DNA from: Thalassia testudinum | Lineage: Eukaryota > Streptophyta > Magnoliopsida > Alismatales > Hydrocharitaceae | NCBI GenBank assembly: GCA_037157565.1 | Contig: JAZHRO010000050.1 | Span: 45,704,001-45,768,000, forward strand | Direction: 5' to 3' | DNA length: 64,000 nt | Shown here: piece by piece, positions 11,073-21,454 of the stretch | Layout of the letters: every line of letters begins with the position of its first letter | Numbering within the stretch: position 1 is the stretch's first letter | Notes under the pieces: generated by a model | The model's database searches: none | Told to the model about the DNA's origin: nothing | What the model saw: only the letters and a program-made list of their open reading frames with translations | Made by a program: the position numbers and the translations under genes

Positions 11073-11109
11073 CCCCCCCCCATGCCTAAGATTTGCAATG
11101 TCCTCATTG
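11073..11109 (-). other. Second polypurine tract with CAATGAGGACATTG dyad (element A)
   Basis: A run of nine G on the element strand (11073-11081) follows GCATG and, just upstream, the 14-base dyad at 11096-11109 (arms CAATG and CATTG). It lies about 1.28 kb before the LTR-proximal tract. Athila relatives are known to carry a purine tract after pol. Confidence 0.75.
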
Positions 11110-11182
11110 TGATTTAGGGGGTTTTTATTCAACTTAGTTCATTCCTTAGGACAGATGTTTTGATGAGTGAATGGGTCGGGAT

Positions 11183-12911
11183 TGTTGGTGCTAGAGCACC
11201 ACGATCATTTGTTTTGATGATAACAAAACACGTGTCATTTAATATTTGCGCTTTGAGTCCTAGATTTCAGGTCAATCGCAAATGGATACGTGATTAGACG
11301 GAGTTCGAGCTCGCATCCAGGACGGATTGGAGGAGCTCGATGGAGAGCAGAAGAGATTCGCGAGGAGCGATAGATTGAAGATGGAAGGAAATGAAGAATA
11401 GGATAGATTTCCTTCTTTTGTACTTGTTGTATTTTTCGTTTCTTTTGTTGCTCTTTATTTCCTTAGAAAATTATGTTAAAGAGCCTCAAAGCACCCTAAC
11501 AGTAGTCCTAGGAACACCCGCACAACCCGAGGATACTTAGGTTTTCTGTAGAGAACTTAGAAAACCAACATAGGGTTCAAACAGAGTTTCCAGACGTCTA
11601 ATTCCCAAATCAGACGTCTGATAAAGTATTTTAAGACGTCTGACTGTTGTTTCAGACGTCTGATAACTGTTAGGCTGGACATAGCTAGTTCTGTCTGATG
11701 AAATCAGACGTCCAGACCTTAGACCAGACGTCTCAGGAGACGTCTGATGCATTTGCCAGACGTCCAATTAGTGGACCGTTGGCTGGCTTTACAAACAGTG
11801 TAGAATATGACCGTTAGAGCCTTATCAGACGTCCATAGGACTTTCCAGACGTCTGATAATTGACCGTTTTGCCTTGGCTGACCCAAAATCTCTTCTCAGA
11901 GATTTTCTAACCGTTGCAACGTTTGGAAAATCCATTCCCACAGAAAAAGTAGGTTTCCAGATGTCCAGACATAGTGCCAGACGTCCTTTATGTCGTCTGA
12001 TGGACTTGCACAAAAACCCTGTTTAGATCTGATTCAAGTTAGGAAGAGACCTGCCCAAAATCAGACGTCTGACCTTGAAATCAGATGTCTTAAAGTGAAG
12101 TTCCAGACGTCTGATGCCAGAATTAGACGTCTGATAAGCCTGTTAGAACAATGATTGTTCCTGATTTTGGGCTGATTCACTTGGGCTTTGTACCCAACGG
12201 CTATGGAAGCTTTTCTAAGCCTTCGAAAGCCTTCCTAAGGCCTCTATAAATAGAGGGGAGCCTTTACACACCTAGATACACAAGATACACAAAGGGAAAC
12301 ACAAGACACACTTAAGCAACATAGTTCCACTCTCTTGTGTCCTAGATAGCTCTTGCTCTCCAAGCTCAAGCTCCATTCTCTTGAGAGCATCAAGCTTCAC
12401 GTACTCGCTCTCCCGCCGTTGTTTACGAGAGCGACGTTGTGCCATCGCGTGGCACACGCACCGCGTCATCAACTCGACGCACTCCTTGCAAAGGGGAGTT
12501 TCCTATTTCCTATAGAAGCTAGGTTTAAATTACTTTGTTGGCTCTATAGGACTTGTTGTTTATTTTATCTTTGTTATTTGGTTGGGTATTCGCTTTGCGA
12601 ATTCCCTTCTCCTTCGGGAGACAAAATCCTTCTCGTGGAGAGAAGTGGTTGAGGAACGCTACCCTCGTACTTGTAGCGTGGTTGTATTGAGGTTGAATCA
12701 CCCTCATTTAAAGTGATTCGATTTAGTGGATTTTGATCAACTTGGTTGATCGAAAAATCCTAACTCGAGAGGGTTAGGTGGTGGTTTTCACCCGGTTTGG
12801 GTTTCCACCTAAAAATCTTTGTGTACTTTGTGTGGTTGTCTATTCTGTGATATTGTTTATATTTATTTCCGCATTTTATTACGTCACCCCTCTTCGAAGG
12901 GAAAATCTACA
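11183..12911 (+). mobile_element. Solo LTR of the copia family
   Basis: 1729 bases from TGTTGGTGCTAGAGCACC to ...CTACA, matching the copia LTRs at 1-1503 and 3613-5280 in the opposite orientation. GGGAT flanks both sides (11178-11182 and 12912-12916). Element D keeps the unoccupied form at 57440-57470. No internal sequence remains, so LTR-LTR recombination has removed the body. Confidence 0.93.
12244..12253 (+). promoter_or_regulatory. TATA box of the solo LTR
   Basis: CTATAAATAG, identical to the boxes of the other two copia LTRs. If active, it would transcribe to the right, antisense to the surrounding element A genes. Confidence 0.7.
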
Positions 12912-13036
12912 GGGATGACTGTTGAGGATGATTTCTAATCCCAGATGCAAGCATCTGAGGTGGAGTCGGCTGTCTTAAAGTGAGAACCTTAAGTGCACAA
13001 AGGTGTCAAAAAGGTTTTAAGTTTTGAAAGAAAATG

Positions 13037-13052
13037 ACGGGTTGCCTCCCGT
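13037..13052 (-). other. Post-pol hairpin with AGGCAA loop (element A)
   Basis: The element strand reads ACGGG-AGGCAA-CCCGT, a perfect five-base stem 65 bases after the integrase stop. Equivalent hairpins with changed stems are at 25842-25857 (B), 57574-57589 (D) and 51052-51067 (E). Confidence 0.75.
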
Positions 13053-13116
13053 TAAGCGCTGAGTTTTACGCCATCGGCTGGGCACAATAAGCTCAAGGGG
13101 AATGGAGGATATAAGA

Positions 13117-14492
13117 TTATTCAGCCAAATCAGTAGAAGTTACATCAATGAACGGCTTGAGTCTCTGACCGTTCACGACAAAAGGTTCGGAATCATGGCT
13201 GGGTGGACTGATTTCGACGGCTCCATTTCCAAAAACCTGTCGGACCAAGTATGGTCCGACCCACTTGGATCGCAACTTCCCAGGGAAAAGTTTGAGTCGG
13301 GCATCAAAGAGTAGGACCTTCTGACCAGGATGAAAGATCTTTCTAGAGATATGCTTGTCATGGAAGGCTTTAACCCGTTCCTTGTAGATTCACGAGTTCT
13401 CATACGCGTCTAGGCGTAATTCATCGATCTCACTGATTTGAAGCTTTCTGTGGGTTCCTGGCTTCGAAAGATCTAGATTACAATTCCGTACTGCCCAATA
13501 GGCTTTGTGCTCCAGTTCGACGGGAAGGTGACACGCCTTCCCATACACCAGTCTAAAGGGAGACATGCCTAATTGGGTTTTGTGGGTGGTCCTATAGGCC
13601 CACAAGGCTTCCGAAAGTCGGGACGACCAGTCCTTCCTATCAGACCGAACAGTGACCTGCAGGATTTTCTTGATCTCCCGATTTGATAGCTCAGCTAGAA
13701 CATTAGTCTGGGGGTGATAAGGAGTAGAGATTCGGTGAGACACCCCATATTTGGTCATCAGTGACCTGAACTGAGCGTTTGTGAAATGGGTCCCCCCATC
13801 AGAGATGATTGCTCGTGGAATCCCGAACCTTGAGAAAATGTTTTGATGAATGAATTTGAGAATGATTTTGTGATCACAGGTTCGGGTCGGTATGGCTTCG
13901 ATTCATTTGGACACATAGCCCATAGCTAGCAGAATGTATTCAAAACCATCCGAAATAGGAAAGGGGCTCATAAAATCAATCCCCCAAACATCAAAAATTT
14001 CGCATACGAGAATCAGCTGCAAAGGCATCATGTCGCGATGGCTCATGTTGCCCAAAGTTTGGCAATGACTGCATGCCTTGCAGTGACTGTATGCGTCTTT
14101 GAACAGTGTGGCTAGTAAAAGCCGCACTGGAGGACTTTTGATGTAGTTTTATGCCCAGAGAAATGGCCACCGCATGCCTGGTCATGGCAGAAAGAGAGAA
14201 TATTATTGACTTCCTCTTCTGAAACACATCTCCGGATGATTTGGTCAGCACCTATGTGGAAGAGGTACAGATCTTCCTAGATGTAATACTTGGCATCAGA
14301 GCGCAATTTGTCTTTCTTGGCCTTCGGCCAATCAGACGAGATCTGATGTGATGCCAAGTAGTTTACTATATCAGTAAACCATGGAAGTCTAGTACCAATA
14401 GTCAGCAGGTACTCATCAGGAAAATGTTCCGTGATGGGTCCGGAAGGGTTGATAATCTCAGAAGGAAGGCGGGACAACTGGTCAGCTACCAC
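13117..14492 (-). pseudogene. pol: Integrase domain of element A (decayed)
   Basis: Integrase inserts the element cDNA into host DNA. The N-terminal zinc part is visible as a CHDQACGGHFSG motif near 14180 and a C-x2-C pair (CKACSHC) near 14075. The catalytic core has Asp at 13977 (GIDF motif), Asp near 13805 (ISDGG motif) and Glu at 13692 ([10 protein letters not shown] motif), a D,D,E layout. The C-terminal part with a GxW/G-like SKWVGPY motif runs to the TAA at 13117-13119. A stop at 13903 replaces the usual Trp after YVSK, another lies near 13390, and a frameshift near 14140 separates the zinc part from the core. It cannot encode an intact protein. It joins reverse transcriptase upstream in the former polyprotein. 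Confidence 0.88.
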
Positions 14493-14561
14493 ATTCTGTC
14501 TTCCTGCCTTGTCGCGAATCTCGAGATCGAATTCTTACAACAGCAAGATCCATTAGATTAG

Positions 14562-15803
14562 TCAGGGCTTCACGTCCTTCTTGGCAAGGAGATGCCTCAC
14601 AGCCGTGTGATCCGAGTAGATGATGATGTGGGAACCCAGGAGATAAGATCGGAATTTTTCAATGGCAAATACTACGGCTAGCAGCTCTTTCTCCGTAACC
14701 ATGTAGTTACGCTGAGCCTCGTCAAGTGTCTTGCTAGCGTAGTAAATGACCACTGGATTCCCGTCAGCTTTCTGCCCTAGGACTGCTCCTACAGTGAAAT
14801 CAAGCGCATCGCACATGATCTCAAAGGGTTGAGACCAGTCAGGGGATTGTAGGATAGGTGCCTGGGTGACTCGGTCACGAAGGTTTTCAAAGGCTAGTGT
14901 GCATTCCTTGGAGATTTCAAAGAGTACATCCTTAGAGAGAAGAGTAGTCAAGGGGCGCATGATTTTCGAGAAATCAGGAATGAAACGATGGTAAAAATCG
15001 ACGTGCCCCAGAAAAGAACGGATGTCCCTGATCGAGCTAGGCATAGGAAGGCGAGAGATTAGATCAACCTTAGCTCGATCCACTTGGATGCCTTTCTCCG
15101 AGATTATATGTCCCAGGACAATTCCCTCAGGTACCATGAAATGGCTCTTTTCCCAGGAAAGAACCAGATTCACATTGATGCACCGCCTGAGTATTTGGAC
15201 CAAGTGTTGGAGGCAATCGTCAAATGATGCTCCAAAAATTGAAAAGTCATCCATGAAGACTTCCAGATAGTCACCTACCATATCTGAGAATATGGCAAGC
15301 ATGCACCGCTGAGAAGTCGCGGGTGCATTGCAGAGACCAAAAGGCATCCTTCGGAATGCGTATGTTCCGAAGGGGCAGGTGAACGTGGTCTTCTCTTGGT
15401 CCTCAGGATGGATTGCCACCTGGTTGTAACCGGAGTACCCGTCAAGAAACCAGAAGAACCTATTTCCCGCTAGTTTCTCAAGGATCTGATCAATGAAAGG
15501 TAGTGGGAAATGATCCTTCTTCATGGAGGAATTGAGTCGTCAGTAATCTATACAGACTCTCCACGAGTTGGCTAATTGGGTAGGAATGACTTCTCCGGTT
15601 TCAGTCGTTATGGTGGTGATCCCTGCCTTTTTAGGCACAACCTGAATTGGGCTCACCCAACGACTATCGGAGATCGGGTAGATGATCCCTGCATCTAACC
15701 ACTTGATGATCTCCTTTTTCACAACTTCCTGCAGATTTGGGTTCAAGCGTCTCTGCATTTCACGAGAAGGTCGTGCGCCCTCTTGAGAATAAATATGATG
15801 CAT
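14562..15803 (-). pseudogene. pol: Reverse transcriptase and RNase H of element A (decayed)
   Basis: This part copied element RNA into cDNA and removed the RNA strand. The N-terminal fingers are at 15803-15540, including a SRWVSPIQVVPKK motif. A stop at 15540-15542 falls just after CIDY. The frame then runs unbroken to 14562. The active site FMDD is at 15257-15246, where many retroelements have YMDD; FMDD is usual in Athila. RNase H covers roughly 14837-14562, with the Asp of MCDA, the Glu of TEKELLAV and the Asp of YSDH all present. The ending at 14562 is a stop within the RNase H to integrase linker. The best preserved frame of this element, 320 codons. Confidence 0.92.
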
Positions 15804-15935
15804 GCAATAAGAGGGACTTATTCCAGTCAGATCATCGAGAGTCCACCCGATGGCTCTACGATGTTACTGGAGGACAGCAATCAGATGGGATTCCTATTCG
15901 GGATTGAGCTTGGAATTAATAATCATAGGAAGGGT

Positions 15936-16852
15936 CTAATTAGAACCCAGAAAGATGTATTTCAAGTGATCAGGAAGGGGCTTTAGTTCAAGGATGGGGT
16001 TATCAGCAGCTGCGGGTGGTTCAGAATAGATGTGAGGTTCAAGGGTAGGAGCTATTGGTTTGTCTAAATCTGGATTTGACTCCTCTGTTTGCAGGTCAAG
16101 ATCTTTCTGCGGTTGATGAGGTATAATCAAGTCATTTTCAAAGTGTGTTTCATCAACCAAAGCCCTAATGTTACAAATTTGTTCAATGACACTACAATTG
16201 ATTCCTTGTTGGGCCTTAAATATATCAATTTCAGGGTTTGATTTCCAAATTTGAGCTCTATTTGGCCCTCCTCACAGCTGATGTTGGCTCTAGCAGTAGC
16301 CAAGAAAGGTCTCCCTAGAATGATCGGTGTATCCCTAGGGTTTTCAGGTGCGTCCATGTCTAAGACTATAAAGTCTACAGGAAAGTAGAAATCCAGCACT
16401 CTTACAATAACATCCTCGAGAATCCCTTTTGGTGACTTTATAGATCCATTTACTAATTGTAATGTCACCTCAGTTGATTTTAGCTCAGCTTCTTCTAGAT
16501 GGTTAAGTAAGGATGTGGGTATCAGATTTATGGAAGCACCCAAGTCTAGCAATGCTCTGTCAAATGGGGCATCACTTATCTTGCAGGAAATCAGGGGAGT
16601 ACCAGGATCTTTAGCCTTGGGTGGGAGTCTGCTTAGGATTACAGAGCTGGCTTGCTCTGACAGTACAATTGGACTCCCACTCTTGGTTCGCGGCTTACGC
16701 TGGGGTGTACACACATTCTTTAAGAATCGTGCGTAAGCCGGTACGTGGTAGATTGCATCCATCAAGGGGATGTTTATGTGGACCTTCTCAAAGAGCTTGA
16801 CTAGGTCCTCCTCAGGTGCCACGGGCTTGGTAGTCTTCTTTCCCTTGGTCAA
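15936..16852 (-). pseudogene. pol: Aspartic protease region of element A (decayed)
   Basis: The protease would cut the Gag-Pol polyprotein. The catalytic motif is LLDLGASINLIP with the Asp at 16546; Athila proteases carry Asp-Leu-Gly instead of the more common Asp-Thr/Ser-Gly. The flap and second half ([12 protein letters not shown] and IILGRPFLATARA) follow. A frameshift near 16215 moves the reading into another frame, which continues as an acidic, Pro-rich linker to a stop at 15936. The protease is in the same frame as gag upstream, so the ancestral element probably used one continuous Gag-Pol frame, with a stop at 17039 now separating them. Confidence 0.88.
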
Positions 16853-17038
16853 GGCCTCGAGAAACGGAACCTTGGTTGGTTTTTCTAAGATAGGTCCAGG
16901 TCTTTGATCTGGGACGGGGATAGTAATGTCCTGGATTACTGTCCTAGGCTTGGGATCACTACCAGGCTTGGAGTGGTTTGGGTATAGTGGATCTTGGGTT
17001 TCCTTACCACTACGGGTTGTTACGGAATTAAGTCCTGC

Positions 17039-18643
17039 CTAGTTTTTGTTGGGATTGGGTAAGATGGGTTGCTGTTGATAGCCTACAAAAGAAGTGGAAG
17101 CCTCCATCCCGTCGGGTGAAGGAACAGAGGGGGCCTGATAAATCATGTGGGCTTGGCCCGGGTTTGGGTTTATAACGCGCCGCTTTGTTGGCATGTTATT
17201 CGGGTTAGGAAGAGGTTGGGAAGGAAGTGTGCCTGGCTGGCGAGAATTTGCCAACTGGGCCAGTTGATTTTGGACCTCTGTAAGTTCATCCTTGTGTTGT
17301 TTTTGGATAGCCGCATTCGTTCTTTGAATGTCAACCAGAGTCTGAAGGATAAGGGACATTTGATCCTGATTTGGCCCTGATGGATAAGTAGGGTTGGGCC
17401 GAGGCTGAGGCGGCTGGTAAGGTCGAGGGGGTTGTGGGCGGGGTTGAAAGGATGGTCTTTGGGTTTGGGCATTTCCCACCCACTGAAAGTTGGGATGGTT
17501 TCACCATCCAGGGTTGTAGGTGTTGGAGAATGGGTCGTTCTGGATGGCGTTGAGGTCCTCGCAGGTCTAAGGAACCTCTAGAGAATCAGAGAAAGGGGGA
17601 ATGGAATTCCTCGGGCTGGTATAGAAAGGATCGGATGACCCTCCGATCCAACAATCAGATGGGGATGGATATGGATCCATCCCAGGAGAAGATCGGTGGA
17701 GAATGTTTAGCACAGTCTCCCGTGTGGAAGGAGGTTGTGCAAAGGAGCTATGTGCAGAGGTGGCTCACTGCAAGTGCTGAGTCAGCTCATCCACCTTCTT
17801 TTCAATGATTGAGACCTTATCCATTCAACTGCCCATTAGTTCCAGGTCGACTGATGCGGACAGGCCCTGCGTCTCATGTGCTCCCCTAAGGTTCGTCGAT
17901 GCGCGGGTATTCGTCCTGTCGAATAATCCCATGGAGTCATTGTTGATGGAGTTCTCACACATGTTTCCGAGAATCTCCCACACGGTGTCCTCATGTTGAC
18001 CCATGATATTCCCTCCGCAGGTTGCATTGACGAAAAGACGGATGTCTTAACAGAGTCCCTGGTAAAAAGATTGGACTTGTTCCCATTTAGGAACTCCGTG
18101 ATGGGGGCACTTTCTCATGAAATCCTGAAAGCGATCCCATGCCTCATGGAGAGGTTCCCCTGTTTGCTGAGTGAAGTGAGTAATCTGATGGCGTAAGGCA
18201 TTGGTCCAACCAACGGGAAAGAACTTCTTCAAAAATTTGGACTGAAGTTCTTCCCAAGTGTTGATCGGCCGGGTCTGAGTTTGATACCAATGAGCAGCCT
18301 TGTCCATAAGAGAGAAGGAGAACATCTTCATGAGGAGAATGTCCCGATTTTGTGCATCTGACCCAAAATTTTGGGCGAGATGCTTCAGCTGTTTGATGTG
18401 CTGGAAGGGATCTTCGGAATTAAGCCCATGGAATTTAGGTATAGCATGAATCATATTGGGCTTTAATTCGGAATCAGGTCCTCCAGTCGGGATTCTGACT
18501 CGAGGCTCAATGGCCACCGCAGCAGGATTATAATGGTCCCGCATCATAGGATGCTGCGGTGGGTGCACAAAGTTTTGGAAGGGGTCATTGAGTCACTGGA
18601 GCTGGTGCTCCAGATTGTTTTCTTCCTCAACTGGCTGAGCCAT
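17039..18643 (-). pseudogene. gag: Gag of element A (decayed)
   Basis: Gag forms the particle around the RNA. I place the start at the ATG at 18643 (MAQPVEEENN), the first Met after a probable leader intron. The Retrotrans_gag domain lies at about 18480-18050, with FHGLNSEDPFQHI, LLMKMFSFSL and the CPHHGVPKWEQVQSFYQGL signature typical of Athila. A Pro/Gln-rich tail and a coiled-coil-like segment (17400-17250) follow. No CCHC knuckle is seen. In-frame stops at 18593-18595 and 18047 and several between 17990 and 17500 break it, and the segment ends at a stop at 17039. The pieces remain in one frame, so decay is mostly by point mutation. Confidence 0.87.
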
Positions 18644-19721
18644 GATGGGGGAAGAAGAAGAGCTTGGTTCTGAATCAGATGAGAGAATACTGTGGTGGGG
18701 TTGCTGCAAAAACACGGGCGTCGAGGCTTGGCCTTGACAAGAGTGAATTTCTAAAGGAGGTCTTAAGGGTGGTCTTAAGGACCTCCTACCGTACATGCAT
18801 CAAAGGATGTGATGATGAGATTAGAAGATGCTGGACCCAATCGAGACACCCAAAAATTGTTGGGTAACTATAGAGGTGCGGGGCAGATGGACCCCTTGAT
18901 CAAAAAGATCGTCCACCTGAGAATTACCTGGACAGCCAGAGAGGGTGAGTCCCGCGAAGACCCCTACACGGTAGAGCGTCCCCACAGGTTACAGGGTTTC
19001 CCCTACCCGACCTCTCTTGTCACTGCGGTTCCAGGTAGACCAGAATGGGGACCTTGACCTCTTAAGTCTACCTCTTTTACTTTAAGATCAAGGTGCTTAA
19101 GGTTCCACTTGAACTCTTAGGTATTTTGAGTGAAAAACTGACCTAATTTTAAGGTTGGTTGACCCAAGGGGTCAACTTCACCTCTTGTTCCTTTGAAAGC
19201 TTTTGGGTCCTTTCTTTTAAGGTTCAAATGGATTTAAGAGCCTGATTTGCTTAGGGTTCCTTATAGATCTTTTCAAACAAGGTTTAGGCACACCTCTTTT
19301 TGGGAAGACTTTTTTCTTTATTAAGAGAAGGTGTGTCTCTAAAAACCCTAGCTCTTCAATCCTTGAGTTGGCTCTAGTTGGTCCATTTTAGTTGCCTCAA
19401 AATTTAGTATCTAAAGCTCAATCAAGAGGGTTTTAGCCCTAGTTACCTTAGTTGGATGAACAGTTAAAAATGTGTTGAAATGAAAAATTAAGCAACTTTG
19501 ATGAATTACTAAGTATAACACAGGTAGCCCTAAATTGATTCTTCTTTTTGTTCCTTTTCAAATTTTAACGGAGTTTAAAAGAGGGCTAATGAAGATTACC
19601 TATTCCTTGGAGTGTTCTTTGTGCAGCTGCTCTTCTAATTATTTTCCTTTACCTGCACACAAGAGGGAAAAGAATAGCAATTCTTAAATAAAGAGTTCAA
19701 AGCTTCTAGAATAGCCATTGC
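18644..19721 (-). other. Leader of element A with a conserved block and probable intron
   Basis: The block 18835-19076 is closely shared with B (27958-28196) and recognisably with D (59805-60055). A donor-like CAG|GTAATT starts at 18927 and an acceptor-like GTGTTTTTGCAG ends at 18704, 61 bases before the gag ATG. The rest (19080-19720) is AT-rich, with no frame of note. Confidence 0.6.
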
Positions 19722-19739
19722 TCCCCGGCAACGGCGCCA
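19722..19739 (-). other. Primer-binding site of element A, tRNA-Asp
   Basis: The minus strand reads TGGCGCCGTTGCCGGGGA, complementary to the 18 terminal bases of plant tRNA-Asp. It starts five bases inside the LTR end at 19745. Confidence 0.92.
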
Positions 19740-19744
19740 AAATA

Positions 19745-21454
19745 TGGTGATGGGCCAACCGCGGTGCTGCTTTTGCGTGTCTTTATGTTTATTATAATAC
19801 AGTTGTTATAGTATAAGATGAGACAGCTACAGTTGTCATTACCATATAATTTTTTTTACTTGAAAATAGTTTTCCTGAGGTCAAACTCAGGGAGCTACTG
19901 GAATTCTAGAAGTACAAAGTTTCTTTATTAAATTACAAAAATAACAGAGAGAGAGAGAGAGATTTGTCTTGGCTTCTTCTTCTTCTCTTTGTGCTCTCTC
20001 CTCTTCTTTTCTTTCTTCTGCTCGTCTCTGTCTTCTTCTTCTCTTCTTTCTCTTTTCTTCCTTTGCCTTTCTCTCTTTCTTTCTGGCGGCCAAGTCTTCT
20101 TCTTTCTTTTTCTTCCTGGCTTATCGTCTTCTTCTTCTGCTCTTCAGCTGCAGAGTCTTCTTCTTTCCTTCTTCTTCTTCTTCTCTGCTTTATCTCCTCT
20201 GAAGTTCATCCGTCGTCTGATACAGCTATCAGACGACTTAAACAGCGGTCTGCTACAGTGATTCTCCTCTTTTCCTTCCTTCGCTGCTTCTTCTTCTTTG
20301 GCGAGCCTTCTTCTTCTTCTGCTTCTTCTCTTCTCCTTCCTGCGGCTAAGTGCTAAGCCCTTCTCCTTCAGCGCTCCTATCTTGAACACAAGGGGGAAGC
20401 AAAACCTATCCCCTCCCTCTACTCGCACATATCTCTCTCTCTACAAATCGCTCACAAGAAGCTCTCCTAGAGCCGTAGGTTAACGGGTCGGGTTGCGTAC
20501 CGGGAACAGGCGCACCGGCGTGATTTGGTGCGCGAGTAGTGTCGAGTCGGATTTGCCGGGTCCGCGTGGTGAAACCGTGGACGGGGCGTGTGATGGGGCG
20601 CGGGACCTCACCCCAGGTGTATCAGAGGCGATAAGGTAGAAACACAAAATCAATTTAAATGGGTGCGGCGCTTTGAGAACTTACAATGTGGGACTAAACT
20701 TCTGCTTCTTCTCCCGTGCGCCCGCAGGAAGACGTCAACCTCACTTCAGCAGCTGCATCCTTGTTTCCCCTCGCATGCCAGCGGCCTGCCTTCACCCGAG
20801 TCTCCCCAATTCGCATCAGTTGGAGACCTGACGCTTTGAAGCCTGGAGCTCGCTTGGAAGCTCCTTGAGTCGTCGCCAGTGGCGGCCGGGGCAGCAGATC
20901 TGTCCAGCACAAAAAGGGCCCCTCGGCCTAATCAGACCACAGGGGAACCTTCTCCGTGGCATGGCGAAGGTGGTGCGAGGTGCAGCAGGCCGCGGGATGG
21001 CGTAGGCATGCGTGCCTAGGTCGTCCTGTGGCCGAAAAAGTGGGTTTGATCGGGGGTGAGTTGTGGAGGTGTAGGTGGCAGTGGAGGGGCGAAGGGTGTT
21101 TAGTATGATGAGGTGGAGCTTTTGGGACAGTTGGCGAGTCGTATGGGCTTGTGGGATGACGGGGGCGACTCGCTGGAGAGTGGCCGGAGGCGGGGAAGGT
21201 GAGGGTGATCAGGCGTGGTCGTGGGGCAATCAAGCAAAATAGATTGGGGAAAAGAAAGAGGGGAAGAAGGGCAGTAACTGCAACCTACCTACAGGGACGA
21301 AGGGGGCCGGAGCGGTAGGCAGTCGTACCGACTGTCGCCGGAGAAGAAGCACCCAGAGGGAGAGAGCAGCAGTGAGGAAGTGGGCAGGGAGGCGCGTGCT
21401 TGGTACGGCGCGACGCAGGAAGATTAGGCGAAGCTGTCTCTGCTGCTGGTATTG
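19745..21454 (-). repeat. 5' LTR of element A, first segment
   Basis: Matches 6992-8725 of the 3' LTR. It carries the intact terminal TGGTGATGG, the U5 signals (19802-19893), a GA microsatellite and the CTT-rich tract (19970-20350). It ends with TATTG (21450-21454), the target duplication of element B, and resumes at 31736. No gene is seen. Confidence 0.9.
20212..20237 (-). other. Stem-loop in element A 5' LTR, eleven perfect base pairs
   Basis: GTCGTCTGATA-CAGC-TATCAGACGAC. The 3' LTR copy at 7469-7494 has lost two pairs through a transition. It lies inside the transcribed leader. Confidence 0.65.

Larger units (their letters stand above)
9803..11182 (-). other. 3' noncoding region of element A between the two polypurine tracts
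   Basis: About 1.3 kb that corresponds to the env-like position in Athila elements, but no open frame of note is present. It holds the triple repeat at 10241-10395, T-rich tracts (10825-11045) and the second polypurine tract. Element B has nearly the same sequence at 24346-25720, so the region is retained without coding. Confidence 0.7.

Noticed and set aside
9803..11182. An env-like gene between the two purine tracts
   Set aside because: Expected in some Athila elements, but no frame longer than about 150 codons, signal peptide or membrane segment is shared among A, B and D; the 153-codon minus-strand frame at 10222-10683 runs across the noncoding triple repeat and is only partly kept in B (24770-25060).
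16127..16852. Asp-Leu-Gly in place of Asp-Thr/Ser-Gly in the proteases, as a sign of inactivation
   Set aside because: All three elements (A, C, E) share it and it is usual in Athila-type proteases, so it is a family feature.
18880..19030. TAGAGCGTCCCCACGGGTTACAGGG-like segment that could be part of a tRNA gene
   Set aside because: No acceptor stem or anticodon arm can be drawn, and it is collinear with the leader of B and D.
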